A stretch of 64,000 bases of DNA from Desulfuromonadaceae bacterium (GTDB lineage Bacteria; Desulfobacterota; Desulfuromonadia; Geobacterales; Pseudopelobacteraceae). The position numbers and the translations under genes were made by a program. This document shows positions 16,635 to 25,370 of this stretch, in pieces. The notes under the pieces were generated by a model that saw nothing but the letters and a program-made list of their open reading frames with translations, did no database searches and was not told where the DNA came from. The DNA lies in the NCBI GenBank assembly GCA_028687585.1, contig JAQTZV010000005.1, positions 62,001 to 126,000 on the forward strand, read 5' to 3'. Within the stretch, counting starts at the first letter, position 1, and each line of letters opens with the position of its first letter.

Positions 16635-18365
16635 CTAGAAGTTCCAGAATTCGTCGATCTCTGCAGCGCTGAAATCCCAGATTGCATTGTGGGGAGCCAC
16701 TCTTTCGGTGCTGAAAAATTCCGGCAGACGGTCGTGCATGTTGGAGAAACCGGCTTCAATGTTGAACTGGTGCTCGACCTTCAGGATATGCTTGCCGAGG
16801 TTGGTCACGTCGTCGCCGGTCAGGCAGATGCCGAAGCGGGCGTTGATCATGTCGATCAGGGCCGGCAGGCATTCGGGCATATCAAGGGCCGGGAAGGCGA
16901 TGAAGATGCACATCCCGGTGGAATCGACCGCTGCGGTGGCAATCTGCAGGTTTCGGGACAGTTCGACCTGGCCGTCTTTCTTGAGCGGATCGACATATCC
17001 GCCGACGTTGAGGATATTGGTGGCAATGGCATAGCCTGCGGTGTGGTCGGCCCCCATGGTGCTGGTGGCGTAGGTGATGCCGATACCCTTGACCGAACGG
17101 GGATCATAGGCCGGTATAGCCTGGTTTTTTACCACCGGAACACGGGTAACGCCGTACGCCTTGCCGACTGAACCAGCGCCGCCGCCAAGAATCCGGCCGA
17201 GCGGTGTGCCGGTGCCGATTTCTTCAGCTAACAGGCGCAGCATCTCCTTGCTGTCTCCCCAGGGGAGAATCCCGGCTTCCATTGCCACGCCGAACATGAC
17301 GGCGGTTTCGATCGAATCGATGCCGATATCATCCATGATGCTGTCGGCGCGGGCGATGTCGTCCAGGTTGTCAATGCAGCAATCGGCGCCCAGTCCCCAG
17401 ATTGTTTCATACTCGAACCCTGACGTCAGGTAGTTACCCTCCTTGTCGTTGTAAACCTGTGAGCATTGTATAATGCACCCGGCGTGACAGCCATGCCTCG
17501 GTTTGCCGCCGCGGGCAACGATGGTGTCGTGCAAGGTTTCGCCGCATATCTTGTCGGCCCCGTCGAACTGACCGGTTGTAAAGTTACGGGTCGGCAGGCC
17601 GCCCGCCTCATTGAGAATATTGACCAGCACGTTGGTGCCGTAGGTCGGCAGCCCCTGGCCGCTCACCGGGTGGTCAAGCAGCGCCTTGGAAAATATCCGG
17701 GCCGCAGTCTTGAATTTTTCCGGATCGACAATTTTCACCCCCGCGGCGCCCTGATCGTCGATGGAGATGAACTTGATTTTCTTGGAGCCCATGACGGCGC
17801 CGAGTCCGCCGCGGCCATGGCTGCGCAGCTTGCTGTCCGGGTCCTTGACCGAGATGTTGGCCGCGGTCATTTTCAGCTCGCCGACCGGACCGATGGTCAG
17901 AATGCCGGTTTTCTTGCCAAGGCGGGCTTCAAGGGCTTCAATCACGGCAAAGTTTTTCTTCCCGACCAGCTCGGTTTCTTCCTGAACAGTGACGCCATCC
18001 TTGTTGATATGAATGCTGTACCATTTTTCCTCCGTGGGGAGCCCTTCGATGATCAGCGCCTTGACGCCGAGGCGGGCCAGCATTTGCGCGGCGGTGCCAC
18101 CGGCGTTGCTCTCCTTGATGGTTCCGGTGAGGGGGCTCTTGGCACCGGCAGAGAGGCGGCCGGAGTTGGCAGCTGCGGTTCCGGTCAACAGACCCGGAGC
18201 AAACACCAGCTTGTTTTGTGCGCCAAGAGCGTGACAGGTTGGCGGTACTTCAGCTGCGACGATAGTCGAAGTCAGGCCGCGACCGCCAAGACCGGCCCAT
18301 GCGGCAGGCACCTTCTCGATTGTTGTGCTCAGATCGCTCATGTTGACGCGTAAAATTGTATCCAC
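16635..18365 (-). CDS. aor: Aldehyde:ferredoxin oxidoreductase (tungsten/molybdenum pterin)
   Basis: A 576-residue cytoplasmic enzyme of the AOR family, interconverting aldehydes and carboxylates with ferredoxin. The N-terminal pterin-binding part is recognisable (LGGRGLTSTIV, LVFAPGLLTGTAAANSGRLSAGAKSPLTG). The cluster Cys residues lie in HGCHAGCIIQCSQ, about residue 290, with a further Cys in DSTGMCIF near residue 490, as in the family. The start is GTG at 18365 with GGGGGA upstream. It lies 169 bases after an Fe-alcohol dehydrogenase on the same strand; the pair suggests alcohol to aldehyde to acid oxidation, or the reverse, linked to ferredoxin. Expression is probably driven from the sigma-54-like promoter at 19768. 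Confidence 0.92.
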   Translation of the reverse strand: MDTILRVNMSDLSTTIEKVPAAWAGLGGRGLTSTIVAAEVPPTCHALGAQNKLVFAPGLLTGTAAANSGRLSAGAKSPLTGTIKESNAGGTAAQMLARLGVKALIIEGLPTEEKWYSIHINKDGVTVQEETELVGKKNFAVIEALEARLGKKTGILTIGPVGELKMTAANISVKDPDSKLRSHGRGGLGAVMGSKKIKFISIDDQGAAGVKIVDPEKFKTAARIFSKALLDHPVSGQGLPTYGTNVLVNILNEAGGLPTRNFTTGQFDGADKICGETLHDTIVARGGKPRHGCHAGCIIQCSQVYNDKEGNYLTSGFEYETIWGLGADCCIDNLDDIARADSIMDDIGIDSIETAVMFGVAMEAGILPWGDSKEMLRLLAEEIGTGTPLGRILGGGAGSVGKAYGVTRVPVVKNQAIPAYDPRSVKGIGITYATSTMGADHTAGYAIATNILNVGGYVDPLKKDGQVELSRNLQIATAAVDSTGMCIFIAFPALDMPECLPALIDMINARFGICLTGDDVTNLGKHILKVEHQFNIEAGFSNMHDRLPEFFSTERVAPHNAIWDFSAAEIDEFWNF

Positions 18366-18390
18366 GTTAGTATCCCCCGAGATGTTTAAC

Positions 18391-18500
18391 TTCCCCTCCC
18401 TTGACGGGAGGGGATTGAGGGGTGGGTGAAGCTGCTACATGCTGATTCCATGGCGACCTCCCCCCCCACCCTAACCCTCCCCCGCCAGGGGGGAGGGGAC
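18391..18500. repeat. C/G-rich inverted-repeat element between ADH and AOR genes
   Basis: Two nested hairpins, CCCCTCCC-TTGAC-GGGAGGGG at 18393-18413 and CCCTCCCCC-GCCA-GGGGGGAGGG at 18475-18497. They also pair with each other as the arms of a 110-base inverted repeat. It lies inside a likely transcript and could affect relative expression of the two genes. Confidence 0.6.
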
Positions 18501-18534
18501 ATTTTTACAGCTGCGAAAGTTGAGTTTTCCGTTA

Positions 18535-19698
18535 TTACATTGCTGCTTTAAATATTTCTATTACCTGCTCAAGTGTTGCCTTGCGGGGATTGGTGAACTG
18601 GCAGGCGTCTTTCTTGGCATTTTCAGACATGACTTTCAGATCCTCTTCCTTGACATTAAGCGCCTTGAGGCCGGTGGGGATGTCGATGGAAGCCGACAGT
18701 CTGCGGATGGCGCTGATCGCCTTTTCAGCAGCTTCCGAAACCGAAAGGCCGTCAATTTTTTCGCCCATGGCAACGGCGATATCGGCGAAACGCTGCGGGC
18801 AGGCGATCAGGTTGTACTGGCTGACAGCCGGGAGCAGGATGGCGTTGCAGACACCGTGGGGGAGGTTATAGAAGCCGCCCAGCTGATGAGCCATGGAATG
18901 CACATACCCGAGACTGGCGTTGTTGAAAGCCATACCGGCCAGATATTCGGCATAGGCCATCTTATCACGGGCTTCCAGGTTCTCGCCGTTGGCTACTGCC
19001 GGGCTCAGATATTGCGCGACAAGTTCGATGGCCTTGATCGCGCAGGCATCGGTGATCGGGGTGGCGATTGTAGAGACATAGGCCTCAACCGCATGTGTCA
19101 GGGCGTCCATGCCGGTAGCTGCGGTCAATGCCGGCGGCATACCGACCATCAGCAGAGGATCGTTGATGGCGATATTTGGCGTACAGCGCCAGTTAACGAT
19201 GGCCATTTTAACATGGGTTTCGGTATTGGTGATGATACAGAAACGGGTCATCTCGGAGGCGGTGCCGGCAGTGGAGTTAATGGCCAGAAACGGAGGCATC
19301 GGCTTGGTGGACTTGTTGACCCCTTCAAGGTCACGGATATTGCCGCCGTTGCCGATCACCATCCCCACACCCTTGCCGCAATCATGTGAGCTACCGCCGC
19401 CAAGCGAAACAATGCCGTCACAGTTGTTATCTTTATAAACCTTTACGCCGTCATGAACGTTCTTGTCGGTCGGGTTCGGTTCGGCACCGTCAAAGATCAC
19501 CGCCTTGAGACCGGCAGCTTCGATGTACCCTTTGATCGTGTCGGCAACACCCATCTTGGCCAACCCTGCGTCGGTGACGATCAGCAGCTTGGTGGCGCCG
19601 AGTGCCTTGGCCTGGTCCCCTGCTTCTTTGGAACAGCCAACGCCCATCAATGAAACCGTCGGAATGTAAAAACCGTATGTCTGATCTGCTAATGCCAT
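18535..19698 (-). CDS. Iron-containing alcohol dehydrogenase (first copy)
   Basis: A 387-residue group III (Fe-type) alcohol dehydrogenase. The NAD-binding GGGSSHDCGKG, the STAGTASE segment and the metal-ligand region (MDALTHAVEAYVS, MAHQLGGFYNLPHGVCNA) are present in the usual order. It interconverts primary alcohols and aldehydes with NAD(H). I place the start at 19698 (MALADQTYGFYIPTVSLMG), with AAGGAGA six bases upstream; the 37 extra codons above are not family-like. AOR follows on the same strand. A -24/-12 sequence and a triple palindrome cluster lie upstream, pointing to control by the NtrC-type regulator encoded at 23365. Confidence 0.92.
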   Translation of the reverse strand: MALADQTYGFYIPTVSLMGVGCSKEAGDQAKALGATKLLIVTDAGLAKMGVADTIKGYIEAAGLKAVIFDGAEPNPTDKNVHDGVKVYKDNNCDGIVSLGGGSSHDCGKGVGMVIGNGGNIRDLEGVNKSTKPMPPFLAINSTAGTASEMTRFCIITNTETHVKMAIVNWRCTPNIAINDPLLMVGMPPALTAATGMDALTHAVEAYVSTIATPITDACAIKAIELVAQYLSPAVANGENLEARDKMAYAEYLAGMAFNNASLGYVHSMAHQLGGFYNLPHGVCNAILLPAVSQYNLIACPQRFADIAVAMGEKIDGLSVSEAAEKAISAIRRLSASIDIPTGLKALNVKEEDLKVMSENAKKDACQFTNPRKATLEQVIEIFKAAM

Positions 19699-19767
19699 GT
19701 TGTTCTCCTTCTCTTCTGTTTTAGTGTCACCGCCATCAGGAACGGTAAATTGTATGATTCTGTATAC

Positions 19768-19782
19768 GCATAGCATATGCCA
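19768..19782 (-). promoter_or_regulatory. Sigma-54-like promoter for ADH1-AOR
   Basis: On the minus strand TGGCATATGCTATGC keeps the GG and GC doublets of the -24/-12 consensus at the correct 12-base spacing. It lies 70 bases before the ADH1 start. Confidence 0.6.
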
Positions 19783-19888
19783 ACCATATTTCTGATATTT
19801 CACATACAATAAAAAAGCAAAATATCGTGCGATATTAGTATGTTGTACTTTGCTGCACCAGCACTAACACGGTCTTCTCGACCGGTTC

Positions 19889-19948
19889 TGTTCCAAACAG
19901 GAACAGCATAAATGTTCCACTGTGGAACGCCTGTTCTACTATGGAACG
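19889..19948. promoter_or_regulatory. Triple enhancer-like palindrome cluster GTTCC-n5-GGAAC
   Basis: Three sites: CTGTTCCAAACAGGAACAG (19889-19907), GTTCCACTGTGGAAC (19915-19929) and GTTCTACTATGGAAC (19934-19948). All share GTTCC-n5-GGAAC with at most one mismatch. They lie about 107-180 bases above the minus-strand sigma-54 site and about 135-195 above the plus-strand site at 20084, so one cluster could serve both directions. The likely binder is the NtrC-type regulator encoded at 23365 (inference). The rest of 19699-20176 holds no gene. Confidence 0.75.
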
Positions 19949-20083
19949 AGCTAATACACCTGCTGGATAACCCGGATGACACAGTTCACTATTTCCTTTG
20001 TATTCGGTAAACAGATCTCATTCCCATGTAATCACTATATTGAGGCAGATGACCCTCCCCCCTTCCCGGCATCACAGCTCACT

Positions 20084-20099
20084 TGGTATCAAAATTGCC
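20084..20099 (+). promoter_or_regulatory. Sigma-54-like promoter for the RHH-ADH2 side
   Basis: TGGTATCAAAATTGCC keeps TGG and TTGC with correct -24/-12 spacing. It lies 93 bases before the small RHH gene. Confidence 0.55.
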
Positions 20100-20176
20100 A
20101 CGTGTCCGGCACAACTGTGCATAAATGCCGGATCAATGTTCCATCAGAATCATTCATTAAACTCTGGAGAGACCGT

Positions 20177-20368
20177 ATGAAAAGAAAATACAAAGAGATC
20201 ACCAAAGACACGATTGTTTCCGCAAGAATCAGTGACGACGAAATGTTTAACGTCAAACACCTCATGGAGGTGACAAACCTGTCAGCGTCCGAAGTCATGA
20301 GAAAAGCGTTTCATCTGCAGGTCGCACGATTCAGTGAGATCGGAGCGATGAGCAGTTCATGTCTGTAA
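20177..20368 (+). CDS. Small ribbon-helix-helix-like protein
   Basis: A 63-residue basic protein. VSARISDDEMFNVKHLMEV followed by TNLSASEVMRKAFHLQVA has the strand-helix-helix pattern of Arc/MetJ-type regulators. The ATG at 20177 has GGAGAGA seven bases before it and lies 93 bases after a sigma-54-like promoter; the open frame extends upstream, but that part crosses the promoter and looks non-coding. It sits between two alcohol dehydrogenase genes whose control region carries several palindromes. A DNA-binding role in this module is plausible but unproven. Confidence 0.6.
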   Translation: MKRKYKEITKDTIVSARISDDEMFNVKHLMEVTNLSASEVMRKAFHLQVARFSEIGAMSSSCL

Positions 20369-20421
20369 ATGAGCTGCTTCGATGATTACGCTTTGTTTTC
20401 CCTCTTGCCAGCAACAAAACT

Positions 20422-20436
20422 GTTCCATTCCGGTAC
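20422..20436. promoter_or_regulatory. Fourth GTTCC-n5-GGAAC-type site, upstream of ADH2
   Basis: GTTCCATTCCGGTAC matches the palindrome of the 19889-19948 cluster with one mismatch, 72 bases before the ADH2 start. I see no clear -24/-12 sequence between it and the gene. Confidence 0.5.
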
Positions 20437-20508
20437 AGATGGTTCTAAAATGAAACCGCATCCCGATCAGGCAGTGTGTCAGAAACGGCACCGCCATGAG
20501 GAGTAACC

Positions 20509-21657
20509 ATGAACATCAGCAAATTTGTCGCTCCAGAAATCATCTTCGGGCTGGGTTCGTTAAGCCAACTCGGCGAAAGCGTCGTTCGCATCGGCGCATC
20601 GAAAGTGTTTTTGGTGAGCGATGCGGGCGTCATCAAGGCGGGGTGGGTCGATCAGGCCGTGCATTATCTGCATGCCGCCGGAGTCGAGACTGAGATTTTT
20701 TCCGCGCTGACCTCCAACCCGAAGGACTTCGAGGTAATGGAAGGTGTGCGGCGCTATCAGGCGTCGGGGTGTGACGGAATAGTCGCGGTTGGCGGCGGCA
20801 GCCCCACCGACGTGGCCAAGGCCATCGCCATTCTGGCCTCTAACGGCGGAATTTTGCAGGATTACGAGGGGATCAACAAGATCAGCAGTCCCCTGCCGCC
20901 GATGGTCATCGCCCCGAGTACATCAGGGGCCGGATCGGAGGTGAGTCAGTTTGCCATCATTGTCGATACGGTCAGGAAGCTGAAAATGTCGATCATCTCC
21001 AAGTCGCTGGTACCGGACATCGCCATTGTCGATCCGGAACTGGTGCAGACCATGGACGCCAAGCTGGCCGCAGCCACCGGTATAGACGCATTTACCCACG
21101 GTGTCGAATCCTATGTTTCGCTGGCCGCAACCCCGCTGACCGACATCCACGCCTTGAAGGCGATTCAACTCTCCTCCCGCTATCTGCGGCGGGCCGTAGC
21201 CGTCCGGCAGGACATGGAAGCGAACACCAACATGGCCATGGCGAGCCTGACCGCAGGTCTGGCATTTTCCAACGCCATACTCGGCGCCACCCACGCCATG
21301 ACCCACCAGGTCGATGGCCTGATCGACCAGCATCACGGTGAGACCAATGCTTCGATTCTTCCCTTTGTCATGGAGTTCAATCTGAGCGCCTGCCCCGAAC
21401 GGTTCCGGGATATTGCCGAAGCAATGGGGGAGAATGTAGCCGGCCTCTCCCCCATGGAAGCGGCGGAGCAGGCGGTGATTGCGGTACGGAAGCTGATCTC
21501 TGACATCGGCCTGGCCAAGGGGCTCAGGGATATCGGCCTGAGCGAGGAATTCATTCCGCTCTTGAGCGAAAATGCCATGAAGGACGCCTGCCTGGTGACC
21601 AATCCGCGTCAGGCCACCCGGGAGGATATTGCGGATATTTTCAGGAGCTGTTTGTGA
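20509..21657 (+). CDS. Iron-containing alcohol dehydrogenase (second copy)
   Basis: A 382-residue Fe-type alcohol dehydrogenase, related to but clearly distinct from the copy at 18535. GGGSPTDVAKA, STSGAGSEVSQFA, GIDAFTHGVESYVS and AMTHQVDGLIDQHHGETNA give the family motifs, including His ligands. The start has GAGGAG upstream. Its last four bases overlap the GTG start of the sensor kinase gene, so this enzyme, the kinase and the regulator form one operon. That places an enzyme and its likely signalling system under common control. Confidence 0.92.
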   Translation: MNISKFVAPEIIFGLGSLSQLGESVVRIGASKVFLVSDAGVIKAGWVDQAVHYLHAAGVETEIFSALTSNPKDFEVMEGVRRYQASGCDGIVAVGGGSPTDVAKAIAILASNGGILQDYEGINKISSPLPPMVIAPSTSGAGSEVSQFAIIVDTVRKLKMSIISKSLVPDIAIVDPELVQTMDAKLAAATGIDAFTHGVESYVSLAATPLTDIHALKAIQLSSRYLRRAVAVRQDMEANTNMAMASLTAGLAFSNAILGATHAMTHQVDGLIDQHHGETNASILPFVMEFNLSACPERFRDIAEAMGENVAGLSPMEAAEQAVIAVRKLISDIGLAKGLRDIGLSEEFIPLLSENAMKDACLVTNPRQATREDIADIFRSCL

Positions 21658-23342
21658 GTGACGCCGACAGCATGAATACGTTCGCCGATGACCGGGAAAA
21701 GCTTCTGGAACAGCTGACCGGCGTCGATTCGTCGAAGCTCAACTACTACGTGGAGCTGAAAAAGCGCAGCCAGGAGGTACTGAAACAGAACAACCGCCTG
21801 GAAATACTGCATCAGCTGGCGCGGGACATCAATATCGACATGTCGATCGCCGACATCATCGACCGGGGGTATGCCAATCTCCCCCAGACCCTTGCCTGCG
21901 ACTTTCTCGGCCTGGTGGCGATGATGAACAGCGGTCTGGTTCTCAAGGCGGTAGCGCCGCGGGATTTCTGCCGGATCGAAAACTTTCCCGCACACTCACC
22001 CTCGCTCAAGGTCATCCGGCAGAAAAAGGCCGAAATTTTCAATCTGCCTCCGGAGGAGCTCGATCATATCCGGATCAACCCTCCCTTTCCCGGGACGCTC
22101 CGGACACTTGCCATCGCGCCGACGTTCAAACGGGATGAGGTGATCGGTGCCCTGATCGTCGGCAGTGTCGGCGTCAACTCCTACGACGAAACGGATATAA
22201 GTTTTGTACAGCATCTGGCCGACCAGCTGGCCATCAGCATCCAGAATGCCCGCCTCTACAAACAGGTCTCGCGCGCCCAAAAGGAGTGGGAGGCCACCTT
22301 CAAGGCGGTGACCGACCCGATATTCCTGATTGACACCGACTACAACGTGTTGCAGCACAACGACCGTCTTCCACCGGCGATGAGCAGTTTCTGGAATCAG
22401 GCGCTCAGCAGAAAATGTTTTGCCAAGCTGCATGGCCGGACGGAACCCTGCCCGAAGTGTCCGATTCAGGAAGTCCGGCGAACCGGTCAGCCGGTGTATC
22501 GGCGCTGGCAGACCGAAACGGGGCTGGTGCTCGACCTTTCCTACTATCCGGTACTGTCGGATGATAAACAGCTGGCGGCCGTTACCATCATCCTCACGGA
22601 TGTGACCGAGAAGATCAAAATGGAGGGGCGCCTGGTGCAGTCGGCCAAGCTGGCGGCTCTGGGAGAGATGGCCGCCGGGGTGGCCCACGAGCTGAACAGC
22701 CCGATGACCGTAATCATCGGCACGGCGCAGCTGATAGCCAGGGAACTGCAGGAGGGCGGGCAGCCGGAGCGGGCCGATGAACTGGGCGACATCGTCAATT
22801 CGGGACTCCGCTGTAAACGGATCATCCAGAACCTGCTGACCTTTTCCCGTCAGGATCAGCTGCCGGCATCGGAAATAGACCTGAACAGCGAGGCGCTGCA
22901 GGTACTCGACATGATCAAGTATCAGATCAACCGGAGCCGGATCACGATCACCGAGCAGCTGACGGAGGAGTTCCCCCGCCTGATCGCCAACGGCCCGCAG
23001 ATCCAGCAGGTGCTGACCAATTTCCTGATCAATGCCCGTGATGCCCTGACGGAGGTGGAACGAAGTGAGAAAACAATCGAAGTAGCAACAGAACTGCGGG
23101 TAAAAAGCGGGCGGCGCTGGGCGGTGTTAAGCGTCACCGATAACGGCATCGGCATCCCCCCGGAAAATCTGGCCAAGATCTTTACCCCGTTCTACACCAG
23201 CAAGGAGGCCACAAAGGGGACCGGCCTCGGTCTCTCGGTCAGCCTGGGGATCGCCGAATCTCACAACGGCACCATTGAAGTCGCCAGTACCCAGGGTCAG
23301 GGAAGCTGTTTCTCCCTGCTGCTGCCGATTGACCAGCAGTGA
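21654..23342 (+). CDS. Sensor histidine kinase with GAF and PAS domains
   Basis: A 562-residue kinase without membrane helices, so cytoplasmic sensing is expected. In order: a coiled N-terminus, a GAF-like domain (about 55-195, ending HLADQLAISIQNARLY), a PAS-like domain (about 200-315) holding a Cys pair in GRTEPCPKCPIQE, a HisKA domain with H in GVAHELNSPMTVIIG (about 345) and an HATPase domain (NFLINARDAL, VTDNGIGIPPENLAKIFTPF, GTGLGLSVSLGIAE). The CPKC pair could bind a metal or redox cofactor, which is inference. It is coupled by overlap to ADH2 and followed after 22 bases by its NtrC-type partner. Confidence 0.9.
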   Translation: MSDADSMNTFADDREKLLEQLTGVDSSKLNYYVELKKRSQEVLKQNNRLEILHQLARDINIDMSIADIIDRGYANLPQTLACDFLGLVAMMNSGLVLKAVAPRDFCRIENFPAHSPSLKVIRQKKAEIFNLPPEELDHIRINPPFPGTLRTLAIAPTFKRDEVIGALIVGSVGVNSYDETDISFVQHLADQLAISIQNARLYKQVSRAQKEWEATFKAVTDPIFLIDTDYNVLQHNDRLPPAMSSFWNQALSRKCFAKLHGRTEPCPKCPIQEVRRTGQPVYRRWQTETGLVLDLSYYPVLSDDKQLAAVTIILTDVTEKIKMEGRLVQSAKLAALGEMAAGVAHELNSPMTVIIGTAQLIARELQEGGQPERADELGDIVNSGLRCKRIIQNLLTFSRQDQLPASEIDLNSEALQVLDMIKYQINRSRITITEQLTEEFPRLIANGPQIQQVLTNFLINARDALTEVERSEKTIEVATELRVKSGRRWAVLSVTDNGIGIPPENLAKIFTPFYTSKEATKGTGLGLSVSLGIAESHNGTIEVASTQGQGSCFSLLLPIDQQ

Positions 23343-23364
23343 TGCTGCTGGAAAGAAGGAAATA

Positions 23365-24888
23365 ATGTCGCAAATCAACATATTGATCATCGATGACGAA
23401 GCGGATGTCTGCAACTTTTTCCGGCGGTTGTTGACCAAAAAAGGGTATGCGGTAACCACTGCAACCAATGAGCCGGATGCGATGCGCGCCCTGGCCGGGG
23501 CCCGCTTCAACGTCGCCATGGTCGACCTGAAACTGCCCGACACCGACGGCCTGACTCTGCTGCAGGCAATCAAGAGCCGCCAACCCGCCTGCGAGGTCAT
23601 CATCATGACCGGTTACAGTACCGTCAAAACAGCGGTGACCGCCATGCAGCAGGGAGCGTACGAATACCTGGAGAAGCCGTTTGACGACATCGGCGAAATA
23701 GAGGAGCTGATCGCCAGGGCCGCCGCCCAGGGGGATCCACTGCGGCACGGAGATCAGGCTCGGGAAGAATGGGCCGAAGTCGCGGGCGCGGTTGGCTTTC
23801 AGGTCGGCAGCTCACCCCTGATGCGGCGCCTTGTTTCGCTGGCGTATAAGGTGGCCGGCAAGAATATCAACGTGCTGATCCAGGGCAAAACCGGCACCGG
23901 CAAGGAGGTGCTGGCCCGTTTCATTCATATGGCCTCGAACCGCGCCGAAGCGGCCTTTATCCCGATAAATTGCGGCGCCCTGCCGGAAAACCTCCTGGAG
24001 AGCGAACTGTTCGGCCACGAGCGGGGTGCCTTTACCGGTGCCAGCCAGACCAGGCGCGGCATTTTCGAGCTGGCCAACCATGGCACCCTGCTGCTTGACG
24101 AAATCGGCGACGCCAGCCCGATGATCCAGGTCAAGCTGCTGCGGGTTCTGGAAACCGGCGAATTCATGCGGGTCGGCGGTGAGCGGCCAATCAAGACTGA
24201 TGTACGGGTAATTGCCGCCACCAATGTGGACCTGGAAGAAGCCATCCATGAGAAGACCTTCCGCGAAGACCTCTACTACCGCCTCAACGTGGTGCGCCTG
24301 GAGATCCCTCAGCTGCAGCTGCGTAGCGAGGACATCCCGATGATGGCGGAGCACTTTGCCCACCTGTTCAATCCCAAGGCGCGGCTCTCGCCGGGGGTTC
24401 TGACTCTGCTGCAGCAGTACAGCTGGCCGGGTAACATCCGCGAACTGGTTAATGTCATGCGCCGGGCCGTGGTGATGTGCCCCGACGACACCATTCTCCC
24501 GAGCCATCTGAATACCCGGTTTATAAGAGCCGACTCAATGGCCGGGAGCGCTGCGAAACCTGATATCTTCGGGGCAACCGAATTCCTGCTTGCCAGCGAG
24601 CTATTCAAGGTGCGGGCAGACGACACCGCCCTACTTGAGAAGCTTTCCCCGCCGGAACTTGATCGTCTCCTTAACGCGCTCCACGGCATCGAGACCGCCG
24701 CACTCTCGGCTTTACGGGGAAGCGGGGGGGCATCGTCCGCCCGGCACGGCTTAAAGGAGACAGAGGCGGAGACCATAAAAAAAGCCCTGGGACTCTGCCA
24801 GTGGAATATCACGGAAGCAGCCAGGGCACTGGGGATCGGCAGGAACACGCTGTATCGAAAAATCAGGCAGTACAAGTTCAGCCACTAA
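23365..24888 (+). CDS. NtrC-family sigma-54-dependent response regulator
   Basis: A 507-residue enhancer-binding protein. The receiver domain starts INILIIDDEADV with the phospho-acceptor Asp in MVDLKLPDTDGL. The AAA+ domain has Walker A GKTGTGKE, the sigma-54 contact loop GAFTGA within FGHERGAFTGASQ, and Walker B TLLLDEIGDAS. A Fis-type helix-turn-helix ends the protein (ITEAARALGIGRNTLYRKIRQYKF). The ATG at 23365 has AAGAAGGAAA before it; the longer frame runs back into the kinase gene. Its likely targets are the GTTCC-n5-GGAAC sites at 19889-19948 and 20422, next to sigma-54-like promoters. Confidence 0.92.
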   Translation: MSQINILIIDDEADVCNFFRRLLTKKGYAVTTATNEPDAMRALAGARFNVAMVDLKLPDTDGLTLLQAIKSRQPACEVIIMTGYSTVKTAVTAMQQGAYEYLEKPFDDIGEIEELIARAAAQGDPLRHGDQAREEWAEVAGAVGFQVGSSPLMRRLVSLAYKVAGKNINVLIQGKTGTGKEVLARFIHMASNRAEAAFIPINCGALPENLLESELFGHERGAFTGASQTRRGIFELANHGTLLLDEIGDASPMIQVKLLRVLETGEFMRVGGERPIKTDVRVIAATNVDLEEAIHEKTFREDLYYRLNVVRLEIPQLQLRSEDIPMMAEHFAHLFNPKARLSPGVLTLLQQYSWPGNIRELVNVMRRAVVMCPDDTILPSHLNTRFIRADSMAGSAAKPDIFGATEFLLASELFKVRADDTALLEKLSPPELDRLLNALHGIETAALSALRGSGGASSARHGLKETEAETIKKALGLCQWNITEAARALGIGRNTLYRKIRQYKFSH

Positions 24889-25370
24889 ATCCTTGAAAGA
24901 CATTTGAACCGCAACCAGAAGTAGGTGCCTTTAGGCAAGACGCCACCAAAATCAGGCGCTTCCATGCGAGAACGCAAAGGAAAACCTGTTAGTCTTATAC
25001 CTGGATCAGCTTGGGTCTTTATCGCTTAAGTATCTTAATTTGTTTTAAATGTCAAAAATGACCCCATAGATTTCCTACTCCCTCCCGTTAATACCGTTAA
25101 ATATGACAGTTATGTCAGACATTACGGGTTTCATTGACGGTCCTCGTGTACGTTCATCTCCCATCATCCTATTTTCATATTCATAATCAGCATGTTGCAG
25201 TCACTTCATTCGTATATTTTTCTGGCACGTCAGTTGCTGAGCATCTAATTAGCGGAACAGTTGATGTCTTGAAAAATACATACACGTATCCGGCAGGTGG
25301 AAATACTCATGACAGCTCTATAGACCAGGGCATTGGATCGAATGACAGCCGCAGAGGAGCGGCATAACGT
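24889..25370. other. Gene-free stretch with dispersed motif copy 2
   Basis: No credible gene in about 480 bases. The short open frame ending at 25367 lacks a ribosome site and family features. The only structure I see is the 27-base motif at 25049-25075. Confidence 0.4.
25049..25075. repeat. 27-base dispersed motif, copy 2
   Basis: Begins ATGTCAAAAATGAC and matches 15788-15814 at 24 of 27 positions. Both copies lie at a transition between a gene block and sparse DNA. Confidence 0.45.

Noticed and set aside
20104..20119. A second -24/-12 candidate GGCACAACTGTGCA near the RHH gene
   Set aside because: Its GG-to-GC spacing is one base short of the strict sigma-54 spacing; the site at 20084 is better.
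20039..20176. Longer start for the RHH protein, up to 67 extra codons
   Set aside because: The extension crosses a sigma-54-like promoter and lacks RHH features; the internal ATG has a good ribosome site.
25134..25367. Plus-strand frame ending just before the lipoprotein gene
   Set aside because: No credible start or family; the sequence looks intergenic.
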